From: Caulochytrium protostelioides
Lineage: Eukaryota; Chytridiomycota; Caulochytriomycetes; Caulochytriales; Caulochytriaceae
DNA: 59,097 nucleotides
Direction: 5' to 3'
NCBI GenBank assembly: GCA_003615045.1
Contig: ML014232.1
Coordinates: 1-59,097 of the forward strand
Within the stretch, counting starts at the first letter, position 1, and the number at the start of each line of letters is the position of its first letter. Position numbers and translations under genes: made by a program. The notes below the pieces were generated by a model, which saw only the letters and a program-made list of their open reading frames with translations, did not search any database and had not been told where the DNA came from. Positions 21,434 to 31,084 of the stretch are shown here, piece by piece.

Positions 21434-22933
21434 TTACACGTTCTCTTCGACTTCCCAGCGCGCGTGGGCACGACGCTCTTTGATCTTGTACCAGCCCTTG
21501 GTGTTGGCGCGCCGGCCCGTGCGGACCTTGCGCGAGACTTCGGTGAGACCGCGCTGCTGGAAGCTCGTGAAACGGTCGGCGATGAGGTCGCCGTCCGGGA
21601 TCATAGCGCGCATGCTTTCGCTCAGCTCGTCCGGCAGCGCGACGGCCTCGCGGACGTCGCGAATCGGGCGCTGGTAGGTCGCCGGGCGCGCCGTCAGCGG
21701 TGTCTGGCGCTTGCGGTCCATCTCGCGGCGCATCGCGGCCTTCAGCTTCGCGAGCTCCGTCAGGTTCTGCGCCATGCGCTCGCGGCCCGCGTCGGTCGCG
21801 ATAAGCTGCTTGATCTGGCGGTCGGTCGCGAGACGGCGCTTTTTCTGAACGTCCTGCAGCTCGCGGCGCACCTGCAGCGCGCGGCGGTTGCGCTTCGCCA
21901 TCGGCACGCGCACGCCGTCGCTCTCCGCCCGCTTCCGGAGGATCGCCGCGACCGCCGCCGCGTCGTTCAGGCCCGCCTGGTCCTCGGCCTCCTGCTCCTC
22001 GTCGGTCGAGTCGTCATCGAGCGTCTCGTCCGGCAGCAGGTCCAGCTCCGGCGGGTAGGTGAGGGCCTTCGCGTCGCGATCGGCGTTGACCAGGCGCTTG
22101 ACCTCCTTGCCGCCGACAATCTGGATCAGCTCGTGGTGGGCGTCGGGAGTCGGGCGGTAGGACGCGCCGGCATGCGGCAAGGGCACGGCGGGCGCGATCT
22201 GGGCGCGGCGGATATCGTCCCGGATCGAGTGCTTGGGCACGGCCTTCGTCGGCGCAAATGATGATGTTGCCAGCAGCTCCTGCTCGATTGCGACGCGCTC
22301 CTTGGCCGGCATCGCCTTCTTGGTATGCGACTTGCTCGTGAACAGTAGCGGGTTGACGCCGCCGCTCGGCTTGACCGCGGTGTGGGTCTTGGGTGTGCCC
22401 CACAGGTCATACGAGGGGCACGCCGCCTTGGCCGACTTGACCTCCTTCTTGTGCGCATGCAGACGCGCAATACGGGCCTTTTCGATGCCCTTCTTCTCGG
22501 CCTCGGTCATCTTCTTGGCGCGCTTTACACGCTGCTCAATCTTGTGGAGCTCCGCTTTCGAGGCGAGGTGCTTCGCGCCTTCCACCCGCACGGCGCTGAC
22601 GGGTAGGATGCCCTGCTTGAGGTTGTTCTCGGTCGCGCGGCGGCCGACGGCCGTGACCGCCGAGTCGTTCGCCAGAATCTGGTCAAGGAAGTTCGGCTTC
22701 TTCTCGGCCTCGGCCGCGGACGCCAGCGGCGCCGTGTCCACGACAAAGATCTCTGCGTCGCTGCGCTCGGCATACGCGGGGCCCTGCGGCTCGGCCTCCT
22801 TGCTCGCCAGCCATTCCGAGGTCACGTCCTCGGCGCCCTCGTTCTTACGCCATGCGCGCTTCGTGTTCTGGCGGCCCGACGCGCGCTTCGGTACTGCCGA
22901 CGCGGCGGCCGCAACAGTCGTTATGCTCGGCAT
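21434..22933 (-). CDS. NOP53: Nop53 ribosome-biogenesis factor
   Basis: 499 residues. Nop53 (human NOP53/GLTSCR2) recruits the exosome helicase Mtr4 to pre-60S particles for 7S pre-rRNA processing. Family landmarks are the N-terminal RAWRKN, SYDLWG in mid-protein, AVPLPHAGASYRPTPDAHHEL (the strongly conserved PHPG.SYNP block) and a basic C-terminal helix region. The first ATG in frame gives a start just before the conserved RQNTKRAWRKN. No obvious exosome arch-interaction motif was located by eye, and the PH.GASY block is intact. Single exon; head-to-head with the aldo-keto reductase gene across 1.26 kb. Confidence 0.92.
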   Translation of the reverse strand: MPSITTVAAAASAVPKRASGRQNTKRAWRKNEGAEDVTSEWLASKEAEPQGPAYAERSDAEIFVVDTAPLASAAEAEKKPNFLDQILANDSAVTAVGRRATENNLKQGILPVSAVRVEGAKHLASKAELHKIEQRVKRAKKMTEAEKKGIEKARIARLHAHKKEVKSAKAACPSYDLWGTPKTHTAVKPSGGVNPLLFTSKSHTKKAMPAKERVAIEQELLATSSFAPTKAVPKHSIRDDIRRAQIAPAVPLPHAGASYRPTPDAHHELIQIVGGKEVKRLVNADRDAKALTYPPELDLLPDETLDDDSTDEEQEAEDQAGLNDAAAVAAILRKRAESDGVRVPMAKRNRRALQVRRELQDVQKKRRLATDRQIKQLIATDAGRERMAQNLTELAKLKAAMRREMDRKRQTPLTARPATYQRPIRDVREAVALPDELSESMRAMIPDGDLIADRFTSFQQRGLTEVSRKVRTGRRANTKGWYKIKERRAHARWEVEENV

Positions 22934-24190
22934 CGTGCTCGTGCTCGTGATGGAGGAAGAGGAAAGGGGTCGATCGATCCCGCTCCCTCTCAGCGGAGAC
23001 GGCGAATCGCCCAAGGAGGGGGACTCCCACGGAAGGAAGAGGGCGGCAGGAGACCACAGCGACAGGAGTGGCAGTGACCGTCGGTATCGTTGTTATCGAC
23101 GGGAACTGTGATAGGGACCAGGCGGGGGTAGTCAGAGGTGGTTGAAGCAGCAGGGATGGGCGCTTGAGCCGCGCACCTGGGATGACGCACGGATGGCGGA
23201 CGGCGCGATGCACCTCCTGCACATCGACAGCGCGTCATAAGCCCGACGAGGAGGAACAGAGCTGGCAGCGCTTGTCAAGGCTCTTGGTTCGAGCGACATC
23301 ACGCCGCCCATCTCACGCAGGCTCGTTCGCCAGCGCCACGGGTCTCGGCCTCTCGGCCTCTCGCCGTTCGCTCCGCGGGCCGCTCACGCCGGAACCCCCT
23401 CACAGCGGCGCTCCCCGCGCTGTCCCCGACGGGGATCCGGCGGAGTTTCCGCTGAAGGTCGTCCTTCGTCGCGATGCCGTGGCTGAGTCACGACGCCGCC
23501 GGTGACTGCGCCACAACCGACCCGCCGGTCGCTCGGCTGCCACGCACGCGGGCATCACGCCGGCATACTCGCCGCCACGGCTGTCGGCGGTGCCCGCAGG
23601 CGGTCACGGCGGTCACCTGAGCGCGCGGCCGTTCGTGTCGACGCCGACGATCGCGGTGCGCAGAGGGCCACCCGGAGCGATCACCAGGCGAAAGAACCGC
23701 ATCCAGCCGCATGCGCTGGCCTGACCCGCGGCTGCGTCATTTTGCCTCTCCGCGTGCCGGGGCTGGTGTTCCCTAACAGGGTCCTCCCCTGGCTCGCGAC
23801 TCGGCACCGACATCGACGGCATCGACATCGGGAGCATCGACATCGACGACGACGGCATCGTCGTCGACAACAACACGAGGTGGGTTCCTTGCAGGCGGGT
23901 GGCCGCCGCGAGGCGCGAGCGAGGCATGGGACTGACGTCCGAGAGCAACGTTTGTCCCACGTATAAAAAAAGGGGGAGCAGACGCTGCATCTCTTGCTGC
24001 ACATCTTACAGCAGAACGCGTTCTTCGAGGTTTGCTGGATCGATCGTCGTCGCCCCATCGAAACAGATCGCCACGAAACGGATCGCCATCCACCACCTGC
24101 CTGCCCATCTCCACCATTCATACTGATATTCACGGATTCACGGATCCTTTGAACAGTGATCATTCAAGGCGATCCCATACGGCGAACACG
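22934..24190. other. Divergent promoter region, NOP53 / aldo-keto reductase
   Basis: 1257 bp without a supported gene. A clear TATA box belongs to the reductase. ATCGACATCG-type direct repeats lie around 23805-23860. Confidence 0.5.
23962..23969 (+). promoter_or_regulatory. TATA box (TATAAAAA) of the aldo-keto reductase
   Basis: TATAAAAA lies 229 bp before the reductase ATG. It is one of the few clean TATA boxes here, which fits an inducible gene. Confidence 0.55.
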
Positions 24191-25513
24191 ATGAACGTGA
24201 CATTGAGCAATGGTGTCAAAATGCCACGGGTTGGCCGTAAGTCATGCTTCTGCACATGGAGCTGACGGATCGCGTGATGCTTGCCATCGACTCACCCTGA
24301 CTCTCGACATTGTGTGGTGGGACGTGGTCGGATGCGGCACGCCCCGGACGGCATGCCTCGACAGTCGGCACGTACCGCATGCCGTCTGAGGCCGTTAAGA
24401 CGATCCTCCCGATGGCGTTGAAGCTGGGCTACCGTCACATCGACACTGCGCAGGCCTACCGCAACGAGGCCGCCATCGGCACCTGCCTGAGCGAAGCTAT
24501 CGCGGCTGGCACCGTGCGCCGTGAAGACCTCTTTATCGTGACCAAGCTCATGCCCAGCAATCAGGGCGAGAAGGCATATGACGCCATGCTCGAATCTCTC
24601 GAGAAACTCCAGCTCGATTGTATGTATCACTCCTCTCGTTGCCATCTTAGCTCACTGCTTCTACATTCGTCGGACGTGACCTCGATCGAATGATACTCAC
24701 TGCGACGACGGTTTACTTCATGATGCTCCGCGATGCTAATACTGATGCTGACGTGGACGCGAATGCTGATGACGATGATGATGGTCTTTATCATGCACAT
24801 CGCTCCCGGTAACAGACATCGATCTGATCTTGGTGCACTGGCCCGGCGCATCGGGAACGCCGCCCGAGAGTGAGGAGAACCGTGTTCAGCGTGACAAGAG
24901 CTGGCAGGCGTTCGAGCGCCTGTACCGCGAAAAAAAGGTCCGGGCGATCGGGGTTTCAAACTATACCGCCAAGCATCTCGCAGCCATGTGCGACCCGGCC
25001 TCAGGCGTCGCCATCCCGCCGCAGTGCAATCAGATCGAGTGGCACCCCTCGCTGGTCCAAGAGGAGATCCACGCCTTCTGTGCGAAACACAACATCGTCG
25101 TGACCGCATACTCGCCCTTCGGCGAGGGCCGGCTCGTCCAGCCAGTGCCCGCCGCATCGCATAGCACAGCCGCCGATGATGGCGACGACGACCAGGAAAA
25201 AGCGCTGCTGAAGCAGCTGGACTTGGATCAGATCGAGGCGGCGACAAAGATCGCGCCGGAGGGCATGAGCCGCTCACAGCTGCTGCTTGCATGGTCGCTG
25301 CAATCGACGCAGGGCTGTGTGATCCCGAAAGCCTCGTCGGAGCGCCATTTGGCGGACAACTGGGCGATCACCGAGACGTTGGCGCGCCGTGCTTCGGCAT
25401 CGGGATCGGTACTGAAGCTTCTCGATGACGCGGTGATGGGCCGCTTGGACGCGTATGTGGCCGACCCGAAGCACCGCAAGCGCTTCTGCTGGGACCCCAA
25501 CACTGTTGCTTGA
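24191..25513 (+). CDS. Aldo-keto reductase (three exons)
   Basis: Exons 24191-24236, 24365-24619 and 24816-25513 join in frame to 332 residues across GTAAGT...CAG and GTATGT...CAG introns. The protein is a NADPH-dependent aldo-keto reductase TIM barrel with the full catalytic tetrad: Asp42 and Tyr47 (HIDTAQAYRNE), Lys76 (IVTKL) and His108 (LVHWPG). IEWHPSLVQEEI and the IPKASSERHLADN cofactor loop are also family-typical. It resembles the 2,5-diketo-gluconate / aldehyde reductase branch; substrate cannot be told. An acidic insertion (ADDGDDDQEK) lies late in the barrel, around residues 215-235. The first exon is only 46 nt. Convergent with TAF1, 216 bp between stops. Confidence 0.93.
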
Positions 25514-25729
25514 TATGCCATCCGTCCACATCGCACCCACATCTCGTACGTATCCTGTCTACATCTTTGTCTACATCCTCTCTATACCTTGTCTACTACT
25601 TGAACCCTTCTGGTACCCATCGAGGATGACCTGATCCATAGTGTCCACAGAGCTTGAGCTAAAGCGGTGGACCTGGTAATTGTCGAGATCTTGAAGATTT
25701 CGCCGAGAAAGGGAGCGCGACGGGAGCCC

Positions 25730-28700
25730 TTACTCGATCTCCATCTCCTCGTCGTCGTCGCGTGGCGGCGGCGGCGCTGTCGGCTCGTCGTCGTCGGGGA
25801 CCCCGTCGTGGTCATCGCCGTTGGCGGCAGCGTTGTCCTCGTCGTTCTCGTCATCGTCATCGTCGGCGCCGCCGTCCGTCGGCGCCGGCGTCGCCGCGAC
25901 CGACACAAACTCGGCGGGCGGCGGCACATCGTCGGACATCGCATGATCGCCACCGTCGCCGTCGCCGTCATCCAAATCCGAGCCGTCCGAGTCTTCCATG
26001 ACGGCGCGGATGTTGTCCGTCAGTTGCTGCGCCTTGGCCATGACTTCCTGTGACGAGGGCTCCGACTTGAGCGAGGCGCGCGGCGGTCCCGCCAGCCCCG
26101 CACCGAGCGCCTCGGGCGCCATCCGGGCTAGCACGCTGGACTGCCGCTCACGGATCTGCTGCTCGAGCTGGCTCACGACGTCCTGGATCGCGGTAAGCTC
26201 CGCTCGGCCCTGCGCCACAATCGACTGCGCCACGCGCGTGAACGGCGATCCAGGGCCGTTGTACAGCGCGCTGTTCGCGGCCATCTGCTCGAGGTCCGCC
26301 AGGAACGCCGCCGCCGACGGGTACTGCATGGCCTTCGCTTTGTCCCGCATCTCCTCCAGCGCGATCGGACGCGTCACGATGCGGTGGTAGTCGGGCGCCC
26401 GCGACGGGTGCACGGGGTGGCAGAAATCTAGGCTGTCGGGGCGCTGGGTCAGATACTGCACGATCTTCTCGAGATAGAGCGAGAGCTCGACCTCGGGCGC
26501 CGTGCCCCGGCGCTTGCGCGCCGCGAGACGGCGCAGGCTCTCGGCGTGCGTCTGCTCGACGGGATCGCGCGACCCGCGGCGCTGTCGCGGCGGTGCGGCG
26601 GCGGCGGGATCGGCCGACGCATCCTGGGGCGGCGGCGCGGCGGGACTCGCGGCGGAGGGCGCCGTGGACGCCGCCGGCGCCGCGGCCGGCGCGGGGTCGG
26701 CGCTTCCCGCGGCCTCTTCCATCTTGGTCTTGCTGAAGCTGAGCGTGAGCTTGGGCAGCGCGGCCTTGGGCGGCTTGTTCTTCATCTGGGACTCGTCGAT
26801 CTCGATGTTGAGGCTCTTCACGTAGGCGCGGAGGACGCGGTGCTTGATGGCACGGATGCGGTCGACATCGAGCTCGGGCAGCTCGGCGTCCGGATCCGGC
26901 ACGGGCGTGGCGCTCGCGCTGCCCTCGCCGCCACCGCCACCGCCGGCCGTGCCTAGCAACTCGCGGCGCGCTTGTAGCAGCGCGGCGTCTTCCTTCTTGG
27001 CAATGTTCTTGCGGTGCCGCAGGTACGCCTGGATGACTTGCGGGCGGCGCACAAGGTCAGTGACCCATCGCTGCTCGCCGTCGATCCACTTGAGACGGTG
27101 GATGACGAGCGCCTTGCTTTGGCCCGTCGTGCTGTCGAAGAGGCCCGCATCAGCTTCGGTCGTCGCGTCGTCGTCAGGGAAGATCGTGCTGCCGGGGCGC
27201 ACGCTGCCGGACGTCGGCGAGAAGGTGCCGTCCTGGAACGCCGGGTCAATGTGCGACGGCGGGACGACGCTTGGCGCCCCGGACGCAGGGGCAGGAGTCG
27301 ACCCTGCCGCCGATCCCGCCGCGGCAGAAGCTGATGCAGACGCGCCGCCGTCGACGAGTGACGCTGTCTCCGGAATCGCTGGCAGTGGCGCCCCCGGGGT
27401 GGCCGTTGTGGTGGCCGTTATCGCGGCTGTTGGCGCCGATGAATGAGCGGTCGGCGCCGTGGGCGGCTCTTTGCGGCTCAGCGAGTCGGCCTGGGCGTCC
27501 CAGATGCGCTCGATCTCTTCGCGGTAAACCTGCTGCTGGTCGGAAATGACGAAGCGGGAAGAGCCGCTGGCATGAGCGTCGTCGGCGTTGCTCCCGGCGG
27601 GCGCGTCGCCCGCGCGGTGGAACATCTCTTTCATGCTGGTGCGGATAAAGCTGATACCTTCGCCGCAGCCGGTGGGGTCGCCCGCGCCGAAGAGCTTGAG
27701 CATGGCCTTGCCCTGCTGCGCCATCACGAAGTTGCGCGTCGTGATCCAGGGCGCCAGCTGGAGCTCCAGTTCGCCGACGGAGGCATCGAGCCCAGCACCG
27801 AGATCGGCCTTCTCGGCGGAGTTGAGCTCGTCTTTATCAAAGCCGCAATCGATGAGGCGTTGTTGCCCGGCCTGGGAGGTGTTCATCAGGACGAACATCT
27901 CGGGCGTCACGAGCTTGCGGCACTCCTCCTCCGTGAGCAGCGGAATGTTGGGCTGCAGACGGTACCAGCCGGAGGTCTCGCCGCGCTTGGCGAACTGGGC
28001 GAAGTCCTTGATCTTGGTGCGGATGTCGACGTCGGAGCGGCCCGGGAAGTAGCGCTTGAAAGCGGCCATCGAGAACAGGCGCTGCGGGTGGCGCCGCATC
28101 AGGCGGTGGGCGACGACCTGCATCGCTGTCTTGAGGTACTTGGAAATCATGCGCGACTGCGGGACCGGCACCTCGAGCGACGGCAGCGTCTGGCCGACGA
28201 CAAAGGCGCCGTCGAGCGGCCGCACGTAGTACTTGTGCGCGCCGCGCGAAGCCGTGCGGATCAGCAGGAAGTCGAGCGAGCGCGTCTCGTGGCGCCAGAC
28301 CGGCGCGCGGAACAGGTTGTTGCTGAGCGCCTTCACAACCTCGCCCTCGCGAACGCGGCCGAACAGCCCGAACGGCGATGCGTCGCCGGGCTCGAGAGCG
28401 AACGGCAGGCCGATCGGGTCCTCGGGCGTCGTTGTGTCCTTCTCGTCGCGCTTGCGGTAGTAGTTGTAGAGCAGCGTGGCCATCCCCGTGTTCGACATGA
28501 GCGACGGGTACTCCTCCGAGTACTCAAAGAGCTGGAACTTGCTCGTGTCACGCAGCGAGATGTCGGACGCGACCGCCAGGCCGGGCACCTTCGCTGCGAG
28601 CAAGGCCGCGCCGGCGCCGGCGCCGTGCTTCTGGAGCTGCTTCAGCTTCTCCTGCTGCTTCTTCTTTTTCTTGCCGCTGCTGCGAACGCGCTGGAAGACG

Positions 28701-30160
28701 ATCGGGGCGTCCAGCGGCAGCGCGATCGGCGGGCGATGGAACGCGCGCAGCTCCTCGACCGACATGCTCGTGCGGAACCACGGCGCGTAGAGCCGGGCCG
28801 TCGGCTCCGGGTGGTGCAGCGTGATGGCCGCATGCGCTTGTCGCACACGCGCCGTCTTGCGCTCCTTCACCTCGTAGAACCGGTCCTTCGAGATATTCAG
28901 CTTGTCCGTCAGCCGCTTCACATCCATTGCCGACGGCAGCACCGAGTACGACAACGAAGGAAGCGCCGATGGCGAGGACGGCGCCGCGGGAGCCAGAACC
29001 GAGACGCCCTGGGGCAGGGCCAGCCATGTCGGGGCGTGGGTGACGGGGACCGCGTCGTCCCAGATAATCTGGTCCATCCAGTCGTCGGACTCGACGTGCA
29101 AATTGACGCTGTTGAGCATCGCAAGCGTCGCGTCGGACACGAGCGCGCTGTCGGCGGCGACCGGCGCCGTCGTTGTCATCGTCGTCGCTGCCGCCGCCGG
29201 CTTTATCGACGCGGCCGCGGCCACAGGGTCCGTTCCTGATGGCGTCGCCGCCGCCACCGCTGGATGAAAACCGCCGGCCGTGGTGTCGCCGCCGTTGTCG
29301 CTGTCGTCTGGGATTGCGATTGCGCGGTCGACGTGCGGATCGGCGACGTGGAGCGTGACGGGCGGCACCTCGTCCTCCCACGCGATGCGGGCCTCCCAGT
29401 CGTCGAGGAGCACGGCGTTCATGGAGGCATGCGCAGGGTCGGTCGTGTCGGCGATCAGCGCTTCCACGGCGTGGGCATGGGCTTCGCGGCCGTGGGTGAC
29501 GGTGGGTTTGGTCGGCGAGGCGGCGTTGGGGAGGCCAGGGCCTGTGGGGCCCTCGTCCTCAAGGGGCGCGGCGCCGGGAAGCGGGAAAGAGGGCGGCGCG
29601 GGTTGGGTATGAAAGGCGACCGTGTCGGAGGGCGCGAGCTCATACTGCCCCGCGCCGACCCACGCGCGGTGCTGCGAGACGGAGATCGCATGGTTCAGCG
29701 TGAGCTGGCGCCGCTTCGTCTTGGGCAAGAAGACCTCGGTGAAGCGGAGTTTGTTGCTCGTGAAACCGGGAAAGAGGCGCTCGAGATCGTCGGGGCCATA
29801 CCGCTTCTGCGCGGCCTGCAGTGTGATCGTCGGTGCCGCGTCCGCATCATCGTGCTCGCTCGGGCCCTCGCTGTCGCTGCCGGCGTCTCCAGGTGGCTTG
29901 ACGCGGCGCCCCGAGTCCACGGCGAGCTCGTCAATGTTGCTGAAGTCCTCGGCATCGGCCTGCGGCTTGACGGTCGCCGCCTCGAGCTCGGCGGCAGTGA
30001 GGCCCTTGCTGAGTCGCTTGTCGGTCACGATTGAAGACCCGAGTACGGACGACAGGTAATCGGATCCCTGGACAATCGAATCGCGCACATCGGCGCCCAG
30101 CTCGTCGAGCTCGGCGCGGCCGCGCTCGTCGACATTGCCGAAGAGATACGTGACCGACAT
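25730..30160 (-). CDS. TAF1: TAF1, largest TFIID subunit
   Basis: 1476 residues on a single exon. TAF1 scaffolds TFIID and helps load TBP at promoters. The N-terminus is acidic. The central TAF1 domain (DUF3591) shows SLMSNTGMATLLYNYYRK, GLFGRVREGEVVKALSNNLFRAP and HKYYVRPLDGAFVVGQTLP. One bromodomain lies at about residues 1215-1330 (HPVHPSRAPDYHRIVTRPI, then SALYNG, where Asn is the acetyl-lysine anchor). Animals have two tandem bromodomains; budding yeast has none in TAF1 itself and uses the separate Bdf1. The last 100 residues are acidic. Start is the only sensible ATG, directly followed by the conserved LFGNVDE. Divergent from RSM22. Confidence 0.95.
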   Translation of the reverse strand: MSVTYLFGNVDERGRAELDELGADVRDSIVQGSDYLSSVLGSSIVTDKRLSKGLTAAELEAATVKPQADAEDFSNIDELAVDSGRRVKPPGDAGSDSEGPSEHDDADAAPTITLQAAQKRYGPDDLERLFPGFTSNKLRFTEVFLPKTKRRQLTLNHAISVSQHRAWVGAGQYELAPSDTVAFHTQPAPPSFPLPGAAPLEDEGPTGPGLPNAASPTKPTVTHGREAHAHAVEALIADTTDPAHASMNAVLLDDWEARIAWEDEVPPVTLHVADPHVDRAIAIPDDSDNGGDTTAGGFHPAVAAATPSGTDPVAAAASIKPAAAATTMTTTAPVAADSALVSDATLAMLNSVNLHVESDDWMDQIIWDDAVPVTHAPTWLALPQGVSVLAPAAPSSPSALPSLSYSVLPSAMDVKRLTDKLNISKDRFYEVKERKTARVRQAHAAITLHHPEPTARLYAPWFRTSMSVEELRAFHRPPIALPLDAPIVFQRVRSSGKKKKKQQEKLKQLQKHGAGAGAALLAAKVPGLAVASDISLRDTSKFQLFEYSEEYPSLMSNTGMATLLYNYYRKRDEKDTTTPEDPIGLPFALEPGDASPFGLFGRVREGEVVKALSNNLFRAPVWRHETRSLDFLLIRTASRGAHKYYVRPLDGAFVVGQTLPSLEVPVPQSRMISKYLKTAMQVVAHRLMRRHPQRLFSMAAFKRYFPGRSDVDIRTKIKDFAQFAKRGETSGWYRLQPNIPLLTEEECRKLVTPEMFVLMNTSQAGQQRLIDCGFDKDELNSAEKADLGAGLDASVGELELQLAPWITTRNFVMAQQGKAMLKLFGAGDPTGCGEGISFIRTSMKEMFHRAGDAPAGSNADDAHASGSSRFVISDQQQVYREEIERIWDAQADSLSRKEPPTAPTAHSSAPTAAITATTTATPGAPLPAIPETASLVDGGASASASAAAGSAAGSTPAPASGAPSVVPPSHIDPAFQDGTFSPTSGSVRPGSTIFPDDDATTEADAGLFDSTTGQSKALVIHRLKWIDGEQRWVTDLVRRPQVIQAYLRHRKNIAKKEDAALLQARRELLGTAGGGGGGEGSASATPVPDPDAELPELDVDRIRAIKHRVLRAYVKSLNIEIDESQMKNKPPKAALPKLTLSFSKTKMEEAAGSADPAPAAAPAASTAPSAASPAAPPPQDASADPAAAAPPRQRRGSRDPVEQTHAESLRRLAARKRRGTAPEVELSLYLEKIVQYLTQRPDSLDFCHPVHPSRAPDYHRIVTRPIALEEMRDKAKAMQYPSAAAFLADLEQMAANSALYNGPGSPFTRVAQSIVAQGRAELTAIQDVVSQLEQQIRERQSSVLARMAPEALGAGLAGPPRASLKSEPSSQEVMAKAQQLTDNIRAVMEDSDGSDLDDGDGDGGDHAMSDDVPPPAEFVSVAATPAPTDGGADDDDDENDEDNAAANGDDHDGVPDDDEPTAPPPPRDDDEEMEIE

Positions 30161-30298
30161 GGCGGACGTGACTTCATGTGCTCACGCAGGACGGGACTGG
30201 GCCAGGCCGCGACTGGACCAGGCCGGGACTGGACGGATAGGCGGGATGGATAGGCGTCCGCGGCGGCGATCAAGAGCCGCGGGGGCGATAGAGAGCAG

Positions 30299-30332
<34 letters not shown>

Positions 30333-31084
30333 CGCATCCTGCGTCCGTCGCAAGACAGTCTGCGAGCGACGCGACAGTACCGTCGCGCGTTGGATCATCT
30401 GGTATCATCAGGTGCTCCGTGCATCGAGTCGCGTCAGGATGAGCTGCGTCAGCGAGACGTTGAGCCCGCATCGGGCTCGCGCGAGACCACCACTTCTCTT
30501 TTGCGAGCGTGGGGCCTAGAACGCTTGAAATGCCTAGGAAGGTGGCGCACGGCCTGGCGGTCCCCGCCGGGGCCCCGCCCGACGCCACCGGCGCCACGGG
30601 CCGCCGCAGACCGCCCACGGGTGTTCCCCGCCGTCGCGACATCCCGAGCGGAGATAACGGAAGGCGCTAGCCGCTCCCGTGAAAGGCCGACCCGCGGACC
30701 CTGTAGATCCACGGCATCATTATCAGGACCGCTCGCTCCGCTGCATGCGACCATCGCATACGATTGATCGTCTTGATTGGAAAGGCACGGCCTGCACGTG
30801 GGTCCTTGTCGGCCGCTGCCTCCCCTCGCGCGCCTAGAACCCTGCGAGACCCGCGGACGCTCTTCCTCCATCCTCGCCGACTGCCGATCCCGACATTCCT
30901 TCATCCGGCGTCGCTCCATATCGCATCCTTCATCCGGCATCGCTCGAGTCGACCAAGCTTATTAGGAAATCGCCTAAGCCACCCGACTCTACTCGCACCC
31001 GAACGAACAGAGCAGGATCGCTTGTTGGGGGGTGGTCGTCGAGCCCTGGACCAGCGCCGCCTCGGCCCGTGACGGGCTGCCGCG
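30161..31084. other. Divergent promoter region, TAF1 / RSM22
   Basis: 924 bp with no supported gene and a (GGC)n stretch at about 30300-30330. No TATA box is seen for either gene, as expected for housekeeping promoters. Confidence 0.5.

Noticed and set aside
27443-29239. Plus-strand open frame inside TAF1
   Set aside because: Shadow of the minus-strand TAF1 coding sequence.
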